Positions 9,513-17,999 of a DNA stretch of 64,000 nt are shown in pieces (within the stretch, counting starts at the first letter, position 1; each line of letters opens with the position of its first letter). The translations under genes were made by a program, and so were the position numbers. The notes under the pieces were generated by a model. It ran no database searches. It was not told the DNA's origin and saw only the letters and a program-made list of their open reading frames with translations. The DNA is taken from contig NZ_JACJPI010000042.1 of the NCBI RefSeq assembly GCF_014695975.1, positions 124,001 to 188,000 of the forward strand, read 5' to 3'. Origin of the DNA: Leptolyngbya sp. FACHB-321. Its GTDB lineage: Bacteria; Cyanobacteriota; Cyanobacteriia; Leptolyngbyales; Leptolyngbyaceae.

Positions 9513-10444
9513 TGCGAGAACGGATGAACGATCAAACAGGCAGAATCACTCGTCCACAGTCTCAGAACGAGTTGTCAGGTTTCGTTTATGGCTTTTTAGG
9601 CGTACTGATTTTTAGTTTGACGTTACCAGCCACTCGCATTGCCGTTTCAGGATTCGATCCAGTCTTTGTTGGGTTAGGTCGAGCGATCGTGGCAGCCGGA
9701 TTGTCATTCATTTTGCTAGTCGTTACGCGCCAAACAATCCCGCCGCTGCAATTTTTACCCAACTTTTGCATCGTTGTTGCTGGTGTTGTCATTGGGTTTC
9801 CGTTGCTGTCTGCGATCGCCATGCGAGATGCACCCGCTTCTTATGGAGCCGTTATTACAGGACTATTACCGCTCTCGACAGCATTGTGTGGTGTGTGGCG
9901 GGCAGATGAGCGTCCGTCTTTGCCCTTTTGGGTTTTTGCAGGTTTAGGCAGCGCCTTAGTCATTAGCTTTTCGCTGCTATCAGGGAGCGGCTCCATCCGG
10001 TTAGCAGATCTGGCTTTACTAGGGGCAGTAGCGGCAGCTGGGTTAGGGTATGCAGAGGGCGCAGTGCTATCGCGCACCTTCGGCTCATGGCAAGTTATTT
10101 GTTGGTCTCTCATTTTGGCAGCACCGCTACTGCTTCCAATCGTGTGGCAACACGCACCCTCCAATTTCTCAACCGTTTCAGCGGGTGCCGTACTGGGTTT
10201 CCTGTATCTCAGCCTCTTCAGCATGTTCCTGGGGTTTTTCGCGTGGTATCAAGGGCTGTCTCTGGGCGGCGTGGCGCGTGTCGGACAAGTTCAGCTACTT
10301 CAGCCGTTTCTGACCATCATGGCATCCACAATCTTGCTGGGTGAGCATCTAACAATGACAACCTTGGTTTTCGCCTTGGGAGTCATTGCCTGCGTGGCAC
10401 TGGGAAAACGGACTCAAATCAGCGCTGCATCACGAATTTTGTGA
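9512..10444 (+). CDS. EamA/DMT family transporter
   Basis: The 310-aa protein is almost wholly hydrophobic with about ten predicted membrane helices in two similar halves, the pattern of EamA drug/metabolite transporters. Signatures include the first-half start FGFLGVLIFSLTLPATR-like (here YGFLGVLIFSLTLPATRIAV) and the second-half LYLSLFSMFLGFFAWYQGL, ending LLGEHLTM...GVIACVALGKR. The GTG at 9512 overlaps the protease stop; an ATG at 9524 (MNDQTGR) is an equally good start. The transported compound cannot be read from the sequence; amino acids or metabolites are usual in the family. Confidence 0.9.
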   Translation: MRERMNDQTGRITRPQSQNELSGFVYGFLGVLIFSLTLPATRIAVSGFDPVFVGLGRAIVAAGLSFILLVVTRQTIPPLQFLPNFCIVVAGVVIGFPLLSAIAMRDAPASYGAVITGLLPLSTALCGVWRADERPSLPFWVFAGLGSALVISFSLLSGSGSIRLADLALLGAVAAAGLGYAEGAVLSRTFGSWQVICWSLILAAPLLLPIVWQHAPSNFSTVSAGAVLGFLYLSLFSMFLGFFAWYQGLSLGGVARVGQVQLLQPFLTIMASTILLGEHLTMTTLVFALGVIACVALGKRTQISAASRIL

Positions 10445-10643
10445 GCAACTTTATGAGCAACTAGGTTAGCCCTCAAGAGCAACAGTCTGTAGCCAGAGTC
10501 AGTACACGCTGAGTTATCTAAACTATAGATTGCCACTTAATCTACAACAGCCGTTTAGACTAACAAGTTGCCTCTAGAGCAAAGCAGTATTGCTTCTCAT
10601 TGTTACGTTTTGATGTTTGCTTTGACCACCTCAAACTGAATCT

Positions 10644-11612
10644 ATGACTTATCTAGAAACCACCGCCCAATTCTACGCTGAAGCGGCTGAGACCCCTCAA
10701 GTTGGCTTGTGCTGTGTGAGCACCCCACCACCTCGACTGCCGGGGCTAAAGATCCCAACCATTATGCAAGAGATGAACTATGGGTGTGGCTCAACGGTGC
10801 ATCCGACAGAGCTATTTGGCTCGCCTACTGTCCTCTATATCGGTGTAGGAGGCGGGATTGAAGCACTTCAGTTTGCCTATTTCTGTCGTCAACCGGGCGG
10901 TGTGATTGCGGTTGATCCGGTGCCTGAAATGCGACAGGCTGCCACTCGCAACTTACAGCTTGCAACGCAGGACAACGATTGGTTTGATCCTGCTTTTGTT
11001 AAAGTTTTGGCGGGAGATGCCTTTGCATTGCCTGTACCAGATGCTTCAGTAGATGTGGTGGCGCAAAATTGCCTGTTCAATATCTTTGAGCCGGACGATC
11101 TGAAACGAGCACTGCTTGAAGCCTATCGAGTGCTAAAGCCCGGTGGACGGCTGATTATGAGTGACCCGATCGCCACTCGTCCCATACCACTCCACCTTCA
11201 GCAAGATGAACGGTTACGTGCCCTTTGCCTGTCAGGGGCTTTGACGTACGATGCCTACATCCAACATTTGATTGAAATTGGCTTTGGGCAGATTGAGATT
11301 CGCGCTCGTCGTCCCTATCGCCTGCTCGATGCACATAGTTACAACCTAGATACTCCCCTCCTGCTAGAAAGCCTTGATTCCGTTTCATTCAAAACACCGA
11401 TACCAGAGGATGGTGCCTGTATCTTTACTGGCAAAACCGCTATTTACAGTGGTGTGGAACCGCAGTTGGACGATCGCGCTGGGCACCTGCTGCAACGCGG
11501 CAATCCCTTAGCGGTCTGCGATAAAACAGCGGCAAAGTTAGCCTTGCAATTTCCGCAAGATGTGATTGTGACGGATTCTACCTGGCACTACAACGGTGGC
11601 GGATGCTGCTAA
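10644..11612 (+). CDS. arsM: Arsenite S-adenosylmethionine methyltransferase, arsenosugar type
   Basis: The 322-aa protein has a class I SAM-binding fold (VLYIGVGGGIEALQF near residue 64, VIAVDPVPEM, then NCLFNIFEPDDL and LKPGGRLIMSDP). Cysteines lie where ArsM enzymes bind As(III): a CC pair at 23-24, C48 in MNYGCGST, and the NC of QNCLFN. The protein ends in GGGCC. This layout matches cyanobacterial ArsM proteins tied to arsenosugar synthesis. The usual partner ArsS, a radical SAM protein, is not in the window. A TVP38 gene begins 10 nt after the stop codon, so the two are probably one operon. Confidence 0.85.
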   Translation: MTYLETTAQFYAEAAETPQVGLCCVSTPPPRLPGLKIPTIMQEMNYGCGSTVHPTELFGSPTVLYIGVGGGIEALQFAYFCRQPGGVIAVDPVPEMRQAATRNLQLATQDNDWFDPAFVKVLAGDAFALPVPDASVDVVAQNCLFNIFEPDDLKRALLEAYRVLKPGGRLIMSDPIATRPIPLHLQQDERLRALCLSGALTYDAYIQHLIEIGFGQIEIRARRPYRLLDAHSYNLDTPLLLESLDSVSFKTPIPEDGACIFTGKTAIYSGVEPQLDDRAGHLLQRGNPLAVCDKTAAKLALQFPQDVIVTDSTWHYNGGGCC

Positions 11613-11622
11613 AGCAACCCTT

Positions 11623-12360
11623 ATGCACTCCAGTCGCATCCTTCAAAGCCGCATTTTGCAGTGGACTTATGGGTTGAGCATGAGTACGATCGCCTGGTTG
11701 ATTGCTTCGCCTGCACTCGCTCAAAGTGCCGGGAGTACGCCAGTATTGAATCCTACTGATTTACTTCGTCATACCTTGCAGTGGATTGAAGGTTTGGGTC
11801 TAGCAGGCGGCGTTGCTTTTATTGCCCTTTATATTGTGGCAGCAGTCGCTTTCCTACCTGGCTCAATCCTCACCCTAGGTGCAGGCGCGGTCTTTGGAGT
11901 GTGGTTGGGTGCCATTTATGTTTTTATTGGGGCAACGCTGGGCGCGATCGCCGCTTTTCTGGTGGGTCGTTATCTGGCGCGGGGGTGGGTCAGCAAAACG
12001 ATTGAAGGGAAACCAAACTTTGCCGCGATCGACCAGGCAGTTGCTAGCGAAGGGTTCAAAATTGTCCTGCTCACCCGTCTTTCGCCCCTTTTTCCGTTCA
12101 ATTTGCTGAACTACGCCTTTGGCATCACAGGTGTTTCGCTCAAAGCGTATGCGCTAGGGTCGATCGGAATGCTTCCTGCCATAGTGCTGTATGTCTACGT
12201 CGGTTCCCTAGCAGGCAATCTCGCCAGAATTGGGACGGAGCCGACCGATCCAGCCATGCAATGGGCAGTACGCCTCATTGGTTTAATGGCAACAGTTGCA
12301 GTCACAATTTACGTGACTCGTATGGCGCAGAAGGCGCTGGTTGAGAAAGTGAACGCTTAA
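11623..12360 (+). CDS. TVP38/TMEM64 (DedA-like) membrane protein
   Basis: From ATG 11623 the protein is 245 aa; the ORF track uses a GTG at 11596 that overlaps arsM by 17 nt. An N-terminal segment (WTYGLSMSTIAWLIASPALAQS) could be a signal peptide. The SNARE-associated core follows, with FLPGSILTLGAGAVFGVWLG, AAFLVGRYLARG and RLSPLFPFNLLNYAFG. The family is thought to move lipids or small solutes across membranes. Its tight link to arsM suggests a role in arsenic or arsenosugar handling, but that is inference from position only. Confidence 0.88.
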   Translation: MHSSRILQSRILQWTYGLSMSTIAWLIASPALAQSAGSTPVLNPTDLLRHTLQWIEGLGLAGGVAFIALYIVAAVAFLPGSILTLGAGAVFGVWLGAIYVFIGATLGAIAAFLVGRYLARGWVSKTIEGKPNFAAIDQAVASEGFKIVLLTRLSPLFPFNLLNYAFGITGVSLKAYALGSIGMLPAIVLYVYVGSLAGNLARIGTEPTDPAMQWAVRLIGLMATVAVTIYVTRMAQKALVEKVNA

Positions 12361-12554
12361 CGATCGCACCGACTCAACCGCTCGTTTCTCTAGCAGTCGA
12401 AGAGACCGTTAGGACAGACCTAAACCTTGAAACATCCTTTGAGCAAGGGCTTCTATTCATCCTTCATCCTTTTCGGCTTTGTTCAACGTTGGGATCATGA
12501 CCGAAAGCTGCTGATTGGCAAGAGAACAGCCCATCCTGTCTTGCCAAAGCGACA

Positions 12555-14660
12555 CTAGCCCCTCACCTGACTGAGCCGCACCTGTTCCTGTAGCTGTTCC
12601 TGAGTAAGGGCGGGTTCCTGACAGCTAAGACCCTGACAAACCAAGCCAACGGCACCAGTAGGCAAGTCAGACTCCAGCTTGAAAACAGCCGTGGGCAGAT
12701 ATTGCAGAGAGAGTGCGGCAAGCTGTTCTGCTGTCGTACGGATCAGAACATGGTTGTGGAACCAGTCGAGCGCTGCAAAAAGGCTGGGACACGCCTGAGG
12801 CGATCGCTCCAGCACACTACCAAATGCTTGCAACGTTTGCTCTGCCTTGTCGAGATAGCTCAAATCTTCAGTGAGCAGCGACAAGCGGACTAGATTGGCT
12901 GCCGCAATGCTATTTGCTGAGGGTGTGGCTTGGTCAATGTAGCTCCGCTCCCGCAGCAGCAGGTTATCGCTGGCAGCCGTGTTGTAGTAGCCACCAAGCT
13001 CAATACTCCAGAGAAATTCGTCAAATTCTGCTTGTAGTGCGACAGCGCGATCGAGCCAGAAGGAGTGGGGAGTGGGGAGTGAGGCAGAAGGCTCTTCGTT
13101 CAGGGATCCTCGAATGCTTGATCCCTGAACGCTAACGGAAGCCTGATCTAGATCCAGCAGGGCTTTGATAAACAGCGCATAGTCTTCCGATTGTGCCAGG
13201 ACATCAGGCTTGCCATCGTAATTGACGCGATAGAAATGCCCCTCAACCCATTGATGCTGGAGGACAAAATGGGCGGCGTTAGCGGCAAGTGTCAGGTATG
13301 ATGGCTGCTGAAACACACTGGCAGCACGAGCAAGACCAGAGATTATCAGGCTATTCCAGGCGACGATCGCTTTCGTATCGGTCACAGGAGGAATGCGACC
13401 TGCCCAGCCTGTACCTTTCGCTTCTTCATTATTGCGAGCAGGCGGAAACGTAGAAAGGGCTTCAGCAGGAGCGCTGTAGCGAATGAGAAAGAGCTTGCCG
13501 AGCGTTTTTTCGAGAGATTCAGTGAGTGTACCGGGGTGCCGTCGTTGCAGGACATTGAAACCCTCAAAATTGCCGCTGGCCGTTACGGTAAATTGCTCTG
13601 CCAGTTCTGCTAGTTCCGGCAGCGTTAAAAGCTCGACCAGTGCTTGATAATCCCAGACATAGAAAGCGCCTTCCTCTGGTTCAGCAGTCGTGGGATCAGT
13701 AAAGCTATCGGCATCCTGAGCGGCGTAGAAATAGCCTTCTGGGGCAGTCATTTCGCGCTGGAGCCACTGCACGGTACGGGCGATCGCTCGTTCAAACGCT
13801 GGTTCCTGCATACCAGAAGCCCACACATTCGCTAGATACTCCACGATTTGTCCATTGTCGTAGAGCATTTTCTCAAAGTGCGGCACCGTCCAGGTTGAGT
13901 CAACCGTATAACGATGAAAACCGCCGCCCACATGATCCAGAATGCCGCCTAGCGCAAGCTCAAGCCCCCATTGACGACTCACATCGCTGGCGTTATGCAG
14001 TGAGGCAAGGGAGAAGCGTGCCGATCGCAGCGCTACATCCGCATAGGGAATCATCGGAAAGCGAGGACCAGGCCTGGGAGACGCAAGAATGCCAGTATTG
14101 GCTTCTAGCCCGCGTTGCAACAGGTCGGCTTCGACTGACAGCGCCGCGTTAAACGTCGCCGCTTCCTGAAGGTGCGTTAGGATTTCACCTTTCATAGCTT
14201 GCAGTTTATCTGCCTGCGTGTCGTAGTACTGGCGAATAGACTGGAGTACCTGCAAAAAGCCCGGTCGCCCGTAACGTGACTCGACTGGAAAGTAGGTGCC
14301 GCCGTAAAAGGGCACTAAATCATCTGGTGAGATGAAGACGTTGAGAGGCCAGCCACCCTGCCCAATCATGAGTTGCACTGCCTGCATATAAATGCTGTCA
14401 AGATCGGGGCGCTCTTCGCGATCGACCTTGATGGGCAGAAAGTTTGCATTCATGTAATCGGCAATAACCCCATCAGAGAAGGCTTCCCCCTCCATGACCG
14501 TACACCAGTGGCAGCTAGAGTAGCCAATCGAAAGAAAAATCGGCTTGTTTTCGCGTCGAGCGGTGTCGAGTGCCTCGTCGCACCAAGACCACCAGTCAAT
14601 CGGATTTTCGGCGTGTTTCCGTAGGTAGAGGCTGTTGGCTTGGGCAAGGCGGTTGGTCAT
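12555..14660 (-). CDS. Thioredoxin domain-containing protein (DUF255, YyaL/SPATA20-like)
   Basis: From the ATG at 14660 (MTNRLAQANSLYLRKHAENP) the protein is 701 aa; the track start is 7 residues upstream. The N-terminal thioredoxin-like domain carries the CHWC motif (GYSSCHWCTVMEGEAF) and IKVDREERPDLD. It is followed by an alpha/alpha toroid with GGGFHRYTVDSTWTVPHFEKMLYDN. This is the complete architecture of the family found from bacteria to human SPATA20, whose reaction is unsettled. A short variable insert (QGSSIRGSLNEEPSASLPTP) breaks the toroid near residue 510. Confidence 0.93.
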   Translation of the reverse strand: MTNRLAQANSLYLRKHAENPIDWWSWCDEALDTARRENKPIFLSIGYSSCHWCTVMEGEAFSDGVIADYMNANFLPIKVDREERPDLDSIYMQAVQLMIGQGGWPLNVFISPDDLVPFYGGTYFPVESRYGRPGFLQVLQSIRQYYDTQADKLQAMKGEILTHLQEAATFNAALSVEADLLQRGLEANTGILASPRPGPRFPMIPYADVALRSARFSLASLHNASDVSRQWGLELALGGILDHVGGGFHRYTVDSTWTVPHFEKMLYDNGQIVEYLANVWASGMQEPAFERAIARTVQWLQREMTAPEGYFYAAQDADSFTDPTTAEPEEGAFYVWDYQALVELLTLPELAELAEQFTVTASGNFEGFNVLQRRHPGTLTESLEKTLGKLFLIRYSAPAEALSTFPPARNNEEAKGTGWAGRIPPVTDTKAIVAWNSLIISGLARAASVFQQPSYLTLAANAAHFVLQHQWVEGHFYRVNYDGKPDVLAQSEDYALFIKALLDLDQASVSVQGSSIRGSLNEEPSASLPTPHSFWLDRAVALQAEFDEFLWSIELGGYYNTAASDNLLLRERSYIDQATPSANSIAAANLVRLSLLTEDLSYLDKAEQTLQAFGSVLERSPQACPSLFAALDWFHNHVLIRTTAEQLAALSLQYLPTAVFKLESDLPTGAVGLVCQGLSCQEPALTQEQLQEQVRLSQVRG

Positions 14661-14875
14661 AACGGGGCACACACGCAACATGAAATAAGTTCAAGTTTTA
14701 GTAAGGTCACAGCATTCGGTAACTTGGCAACCTTCCAAAGAATCATCTGTCAAATGCCGTGCTCGTACCGGCGAAGTGTAGAGGTTATTTAAGCTGCGCT
14801 CCTAGGCAATCTCACCAGTGCAGTGTTAGCAATCCTTAAGGCTAGTTCTTGTTGATCTGTAGCAAGTGCAGGCTA

Positions 14876-15655
14876 CTAATTTGCATTGCCCTGCTTGTTG
14901 CGATCGTTTGCTGTAGGCACTTTGTCAGCTGTAAAGTTGCCTAGCTGCACCTGAAGTTGAATCTGTTGACGAATCTGCTCTTCGGGTATGTCCAGCCGCT
15001 GTGAGAGTTGCGCTGGCGTAAAGCTAAGTTTACCGAGCTTGATCCGCACATCATCGTTTAACTGAGCTTGACCATCTTTAATGGTGGGCTTGCCTTCGAT
15101 GCCAATGTAAAAGCTCTGCTGACCCAAGGTTGGAAAGGCAGTGACTAACTTTGTCACAAAGTCACGTTCGGCAGGTGGCAGTTGATCCAGCGAAATATCT
15201 TTGAAGTTAACAACAGCCCCACTTTCAACATTGCCGTTTTGGATTGTAGTGTTCGCACCTTTCACAGCCGCGCCTAGCTTCTTATCTTCAGCTTTACGTG
15301 TGATTTCGTTTGTAAACAACCGCGACAACTCTTTTTGTTGCACTTCCGTCTTAGTTGGCGTTGGCTGCTTGGGAGGGGATTGCGGCACTGTACCAACCTT
15401 TTTGCTCGGCTGGGTGATGGTCACGGAGGGCTGGCTGTTAGGTTGACGACGATCGGATTCAGTCGATCGCTTCGTATCAGTTATAAAGTTACCAGGTGAG
15501 GATGTCGATACGTCGGTTTGACCTGTCTGACTCGATGAATCAGGCTGGGTAGAACCATACCAGTCGGGCAGTCGGGTTGCTTGCTGCCAGTAGTAAAAAG
15601 CCACTGCGCCTACACTAGCCACTGCCAAACATGCAGCAATAAGCATTCGTTTCAT
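14876..15655 (-). CDS. Hypothetical membrane-anchored protein
   Basis: From the ATG at 15655 (MKRMLIAACLAVASVGAVAFYYW) the protein is 259 aa with one N-terminal membrane segment. A Ser/Gln/Thr/Pro-rich linker of about 75 residues follows. The compact C-terminal domain, from KKLGAAVKGANTTI to the end, contains FTPAQLSQRLDIPEEQIRQQIQLQVQLGNF. Most of it would lie outside the cytoplasm. Similar anchored proteins are found in cyanobacteria, but I do not recognise a named family. It is downstream of ffh on the same strand after about 150 nt. Confidence 0.72.
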   Translation of the reverse strand: MKRMLIAACLAVASVGAVAFYYWQQATRLPDWYGSTQPDSSSQTGQTDVSTSSPGNFITDTKRSTESDRRQPNSQPSVTITQPSKKVGTVPQSPPKQPTPTKTEVQQKELSRLFTNEITRKAEDKKLGAAVKGANTTIQNGNVESGAVVNFKDISLDQLPPAERDFVTKLVTAFPTLGQQSFYIGIEGKPTIKDGQAQLNDDVRIKLGKLSFTPAQLSQRLDIPEEQIRQQIQLQVQLGNFTADKVPTANDRNKQGNAN

Positions 15656-15805
15656 CGCGAGACGCTCTCCGTACATTGCACAAATTCCTTATAGTAGCGG
15701 AATCTCAAAAAAGTTGAGATGTGCTATGTCACGCACCTACTACAAAGTACGTGCCATAGCCCTACTAGACTACAGAGGGTCTTGCCTTTAGTGATGTCGC
15801 CCTAC

Positions 15806-17263
15806 TTACAAATTGCCAAAGCCCTTCTTTTTCTTGTCTTTCTTCTTTTTATTGCCGCCTGTCGCATAACCACGCCAGCCGGGTTGCTGGGGGCGGTTGC
15901 CTCCGGGCGCATTGCCCATACCGGGCATACTACCCATACCGGGCATACCGCCCATACCAGGAAAGCGTCCTTGTCCCATTTGCTGCATGAGCGATCGCAT
16001 TTTTTGAAAGTCACTCACCAGTTTGCTCACATCACTTTCGGCATAGCCAGCGCCACGCGCCACACGACGGCGACGACTAGGCGAACCTGATAAAAGCTCA
16101 GGATTTTTGCGTTCTGCCACGGTCATAGAGCCGATCATTGCTTCGGCACGTTTAAGCTGCTTTTCGCCCTGCTGCAACTGTTCATCGCTGATTTTACCCA
16201 TGCCAGGGAGCATTTTCATGATGCCGCCCAGCGAACCCATGTTTTTGAGCATCCGGGTTTGCTTCAAAAAGTCTGTGAAGTCGAATTTTGCAGAGAGAAT
16301 CTTCTCCTGCATCTTTTCGGCATCTGCCAGGTCTACTTCTTCTTGCGCCTTCTCAACGAGGGTCAGTACGTCACCCATGCCCAGAATGCGGGATGCCATG
16401 CGATCAGGATAGAAGGGCTGCAATGCCTCAACTTTTTCGCCAACGCCAATGAATTTGATCGGCTGACCAGAGATTTGCCGCACCGAAAGCGCAGCACCAC
16501 CCCGAGTATCGCCATCCATCTTGGTCAGAATGGCACCCGTAATGCCAATTTGGCTATGGAAAGTTTCAGTCAGGCTAGCGGCTTCCTGCCCGGTCATGGC
16601 ATCAACGACCAGCAAGACTTCGTGAGGCTGCACCGTCTCTTTGATCTGCGCCAGCTCTGCCATCATGCTTTCGTCAATCTGCAAGCGTCCGGCAGTGTCA
16701 ATAATGACGGTGTTGATGCCATCAGCTTTAGCCTTAGCAACACCCTGACGCGCAATTTCAACGGGGTTTGCATCCGCCCCCAGCTCAAAAACGGGTACGT
16801 CGATTTGGCGACCAAGGGTAAGTAACTGGTCGATCGCGGCTGGACGGTACACATCCGTTGCGACAAGGAGCGTGGAGCGGTTTTCCTTTCGCAGATGCAG
16901 CGCTAGTTTTGCTGTGGCAGTCGTTTTACCAGTCCCCTGCAACCCTGCCATGAGGATGACCGTCGGCGCAGTAGCGGCATTGGCAAGGGGCGCGTTGTCG
17001 CCACCCATGACCCGCACCAACTCGTTGTGGACGATCTCAATAAACTGCTGGTCGGGGCGCACGCCGGCAATGACTGCTGCACCCTGGGCATTCGTCTCGA
17101 CCGCTGACACAAAGTCTTTAACGACCTGAAGGCTAACATCCGCTTCTAGCAGCGCCCGCCGGACTTCACGTACTGCGTCCTTAATGTTCGATTCTGAGAT
17201 TTTGTCCTGACCGCGCAGCTTTTTCCAGGTTGACTCTAGGCGATCGGAGAGTGCTTCAAACAT
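15806..17263 (-). CDS. ffh: Signal recognition particle protein Ffh
   Basis: The 485-aa protein has the N domain (residues 1-95), the GTPase domain with GLQGTGKTTATAKL at 108-121, VIIDTAGRLQ and TKMDGDTRGG, and the methionine-rich M domain with SPSRRRRVARGAG. The end is a Gly/Met/Pro tract (GMGGMPGMGSMPGMG) and a lysine-rich tail. It binds signal sequences with 4.5S RNA and targets them to FtsY at the membrane. In many cyanobacteria rpsP and a KH-domain gene follow ffh; here an unrelated anchored protein follows instead. Confidence 0.97.
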   Translation of the reverse strand: MFEALSDRLESTWKKLRGQDKISESNIKDAVREVRRALLEADVSLQVVKDFVSAVETNAQGAAVIAGVRPDQQFIEIVHNELVRVMGGDNAPLANAATAPTVILMAGLQGTGKTTATAKLALHLRKENRSTLLVATDVYRPAAIDQLLTLGRQIDVPVFELGADANPVEIARQGVAKAKADGINTVIIDTAGRLQIDESMMAELAQIKETVQPHEVLLVVDAMTGQEAASLTETFHSQIGITGAILTKMDGDTRGGAALSVRQISGQPIKFIGVGEKVEALQPFYPDRMASRILGMGDVLTLVEKAQEEVDLADAEKMQEKILSAKFDFTDFLKQTRMLKNMGSLGGIMKMLPGMGKISDEQLQQGEKQLKRAEAMIGSMTVAERKNPELLSGSPSRRRRVARGAGYAESDVSKLVSDFQKMRSLMQQMGQGRFPGMGGMPGMGSMPGMGNAPGGNRPQQPGWRGYATGGNKKKKDKKKKGFGNL

Positions 17264-17999
17264 GACTCGTTTTTTGCCAGCTAGTTAATTGTCCACAGAT
17301 GTGGCACTGTTACACGAAAAACTGCCCGACAGCAAATTGCTGCCTGATCTTTATCCAGATTAGCGCTTTCGGTTCGCCTGATCTGGTGAATTCATAAAAA
17401 GGCTGAGAGAAGGAGAATGGTATCGTTCCTGGTTCGGCACACGCCCGAAAAAACGTTGCAGTAACTTATAAACATCGAACTGACGCACGTGCAGCCTAAG
17501 ACATTGATTCTATCGTGTCTCTTTGAACGAGAAGCACCCGAACTTATTTCTTAAAGAGAGACTTTAAAAGGTATAGTTTGCGATACTGGTAGGCAGCGAT
17601 CGTCCTAGCCCCCTTACTAACCAGGCATGGCTTCAAGTCCTCCTCTTAACCATTGCGAAAGACCAAGTTTGGGTTAAAGAATAAGTTTGGGTTGGTGAGA
17701 GACGGTGCCGCTTTTTTAACCCTCCGTCCTAAAGTAAGCGCGATCGCCAACCCTACGACATTGAGTATCAGGAAATATTGTCTACAGCCATGCCCCTTTG
17801 CTTTGTAACCGACGTTCTCCTGTTTGCAGCAGTCACACCATTCATTAGGACAGAAGCTACTGACCTGAGGCTCCACCGATTTAAAGCCCCCGCTGACTAG
17901 TTAGATCACTGCGTTATAGCTATCAATGCTCTAAAACTGGTGTATTACCCTGAAGCGTTACTCACTTTATAAGTGTTCATCCACTTAAGGCAGACTATT
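17264..17999. other. Intergenic region, 736 nt, between ffh and the PAS/GAF gene
   Basis: Divergent spacer. The only open frame of note (17646-17876, reverse strand, GTG start) encodes CPNEWCDCCKQENVGYKAKGHG, which looks vaguely like the zinc-ribbon N-terminus of some transposases, but it is too weak to call a gene. A T-arm-like string (GGCTTCAAGTCC at 17630) was checked and does not fold as a tRNA. Promoters for both neighbours should lie here. Confidence 0.4.

Noticed and set aside
17620-17660. T-arm-like string GGCTTCAAGTCC suggesting a tRNA
   Set aside because: The flanking bases do not form a T stem, and no acceptor or anticodon arm could be built.
17646-17876. 76-aa reverse ORF with CPNEWCDCC zinc-ribbon-like start
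   Set aside because: GTG start, no ribosome site, and only a vague likeness to transposase zinc ribbons; mentioned in the spacer entry only.
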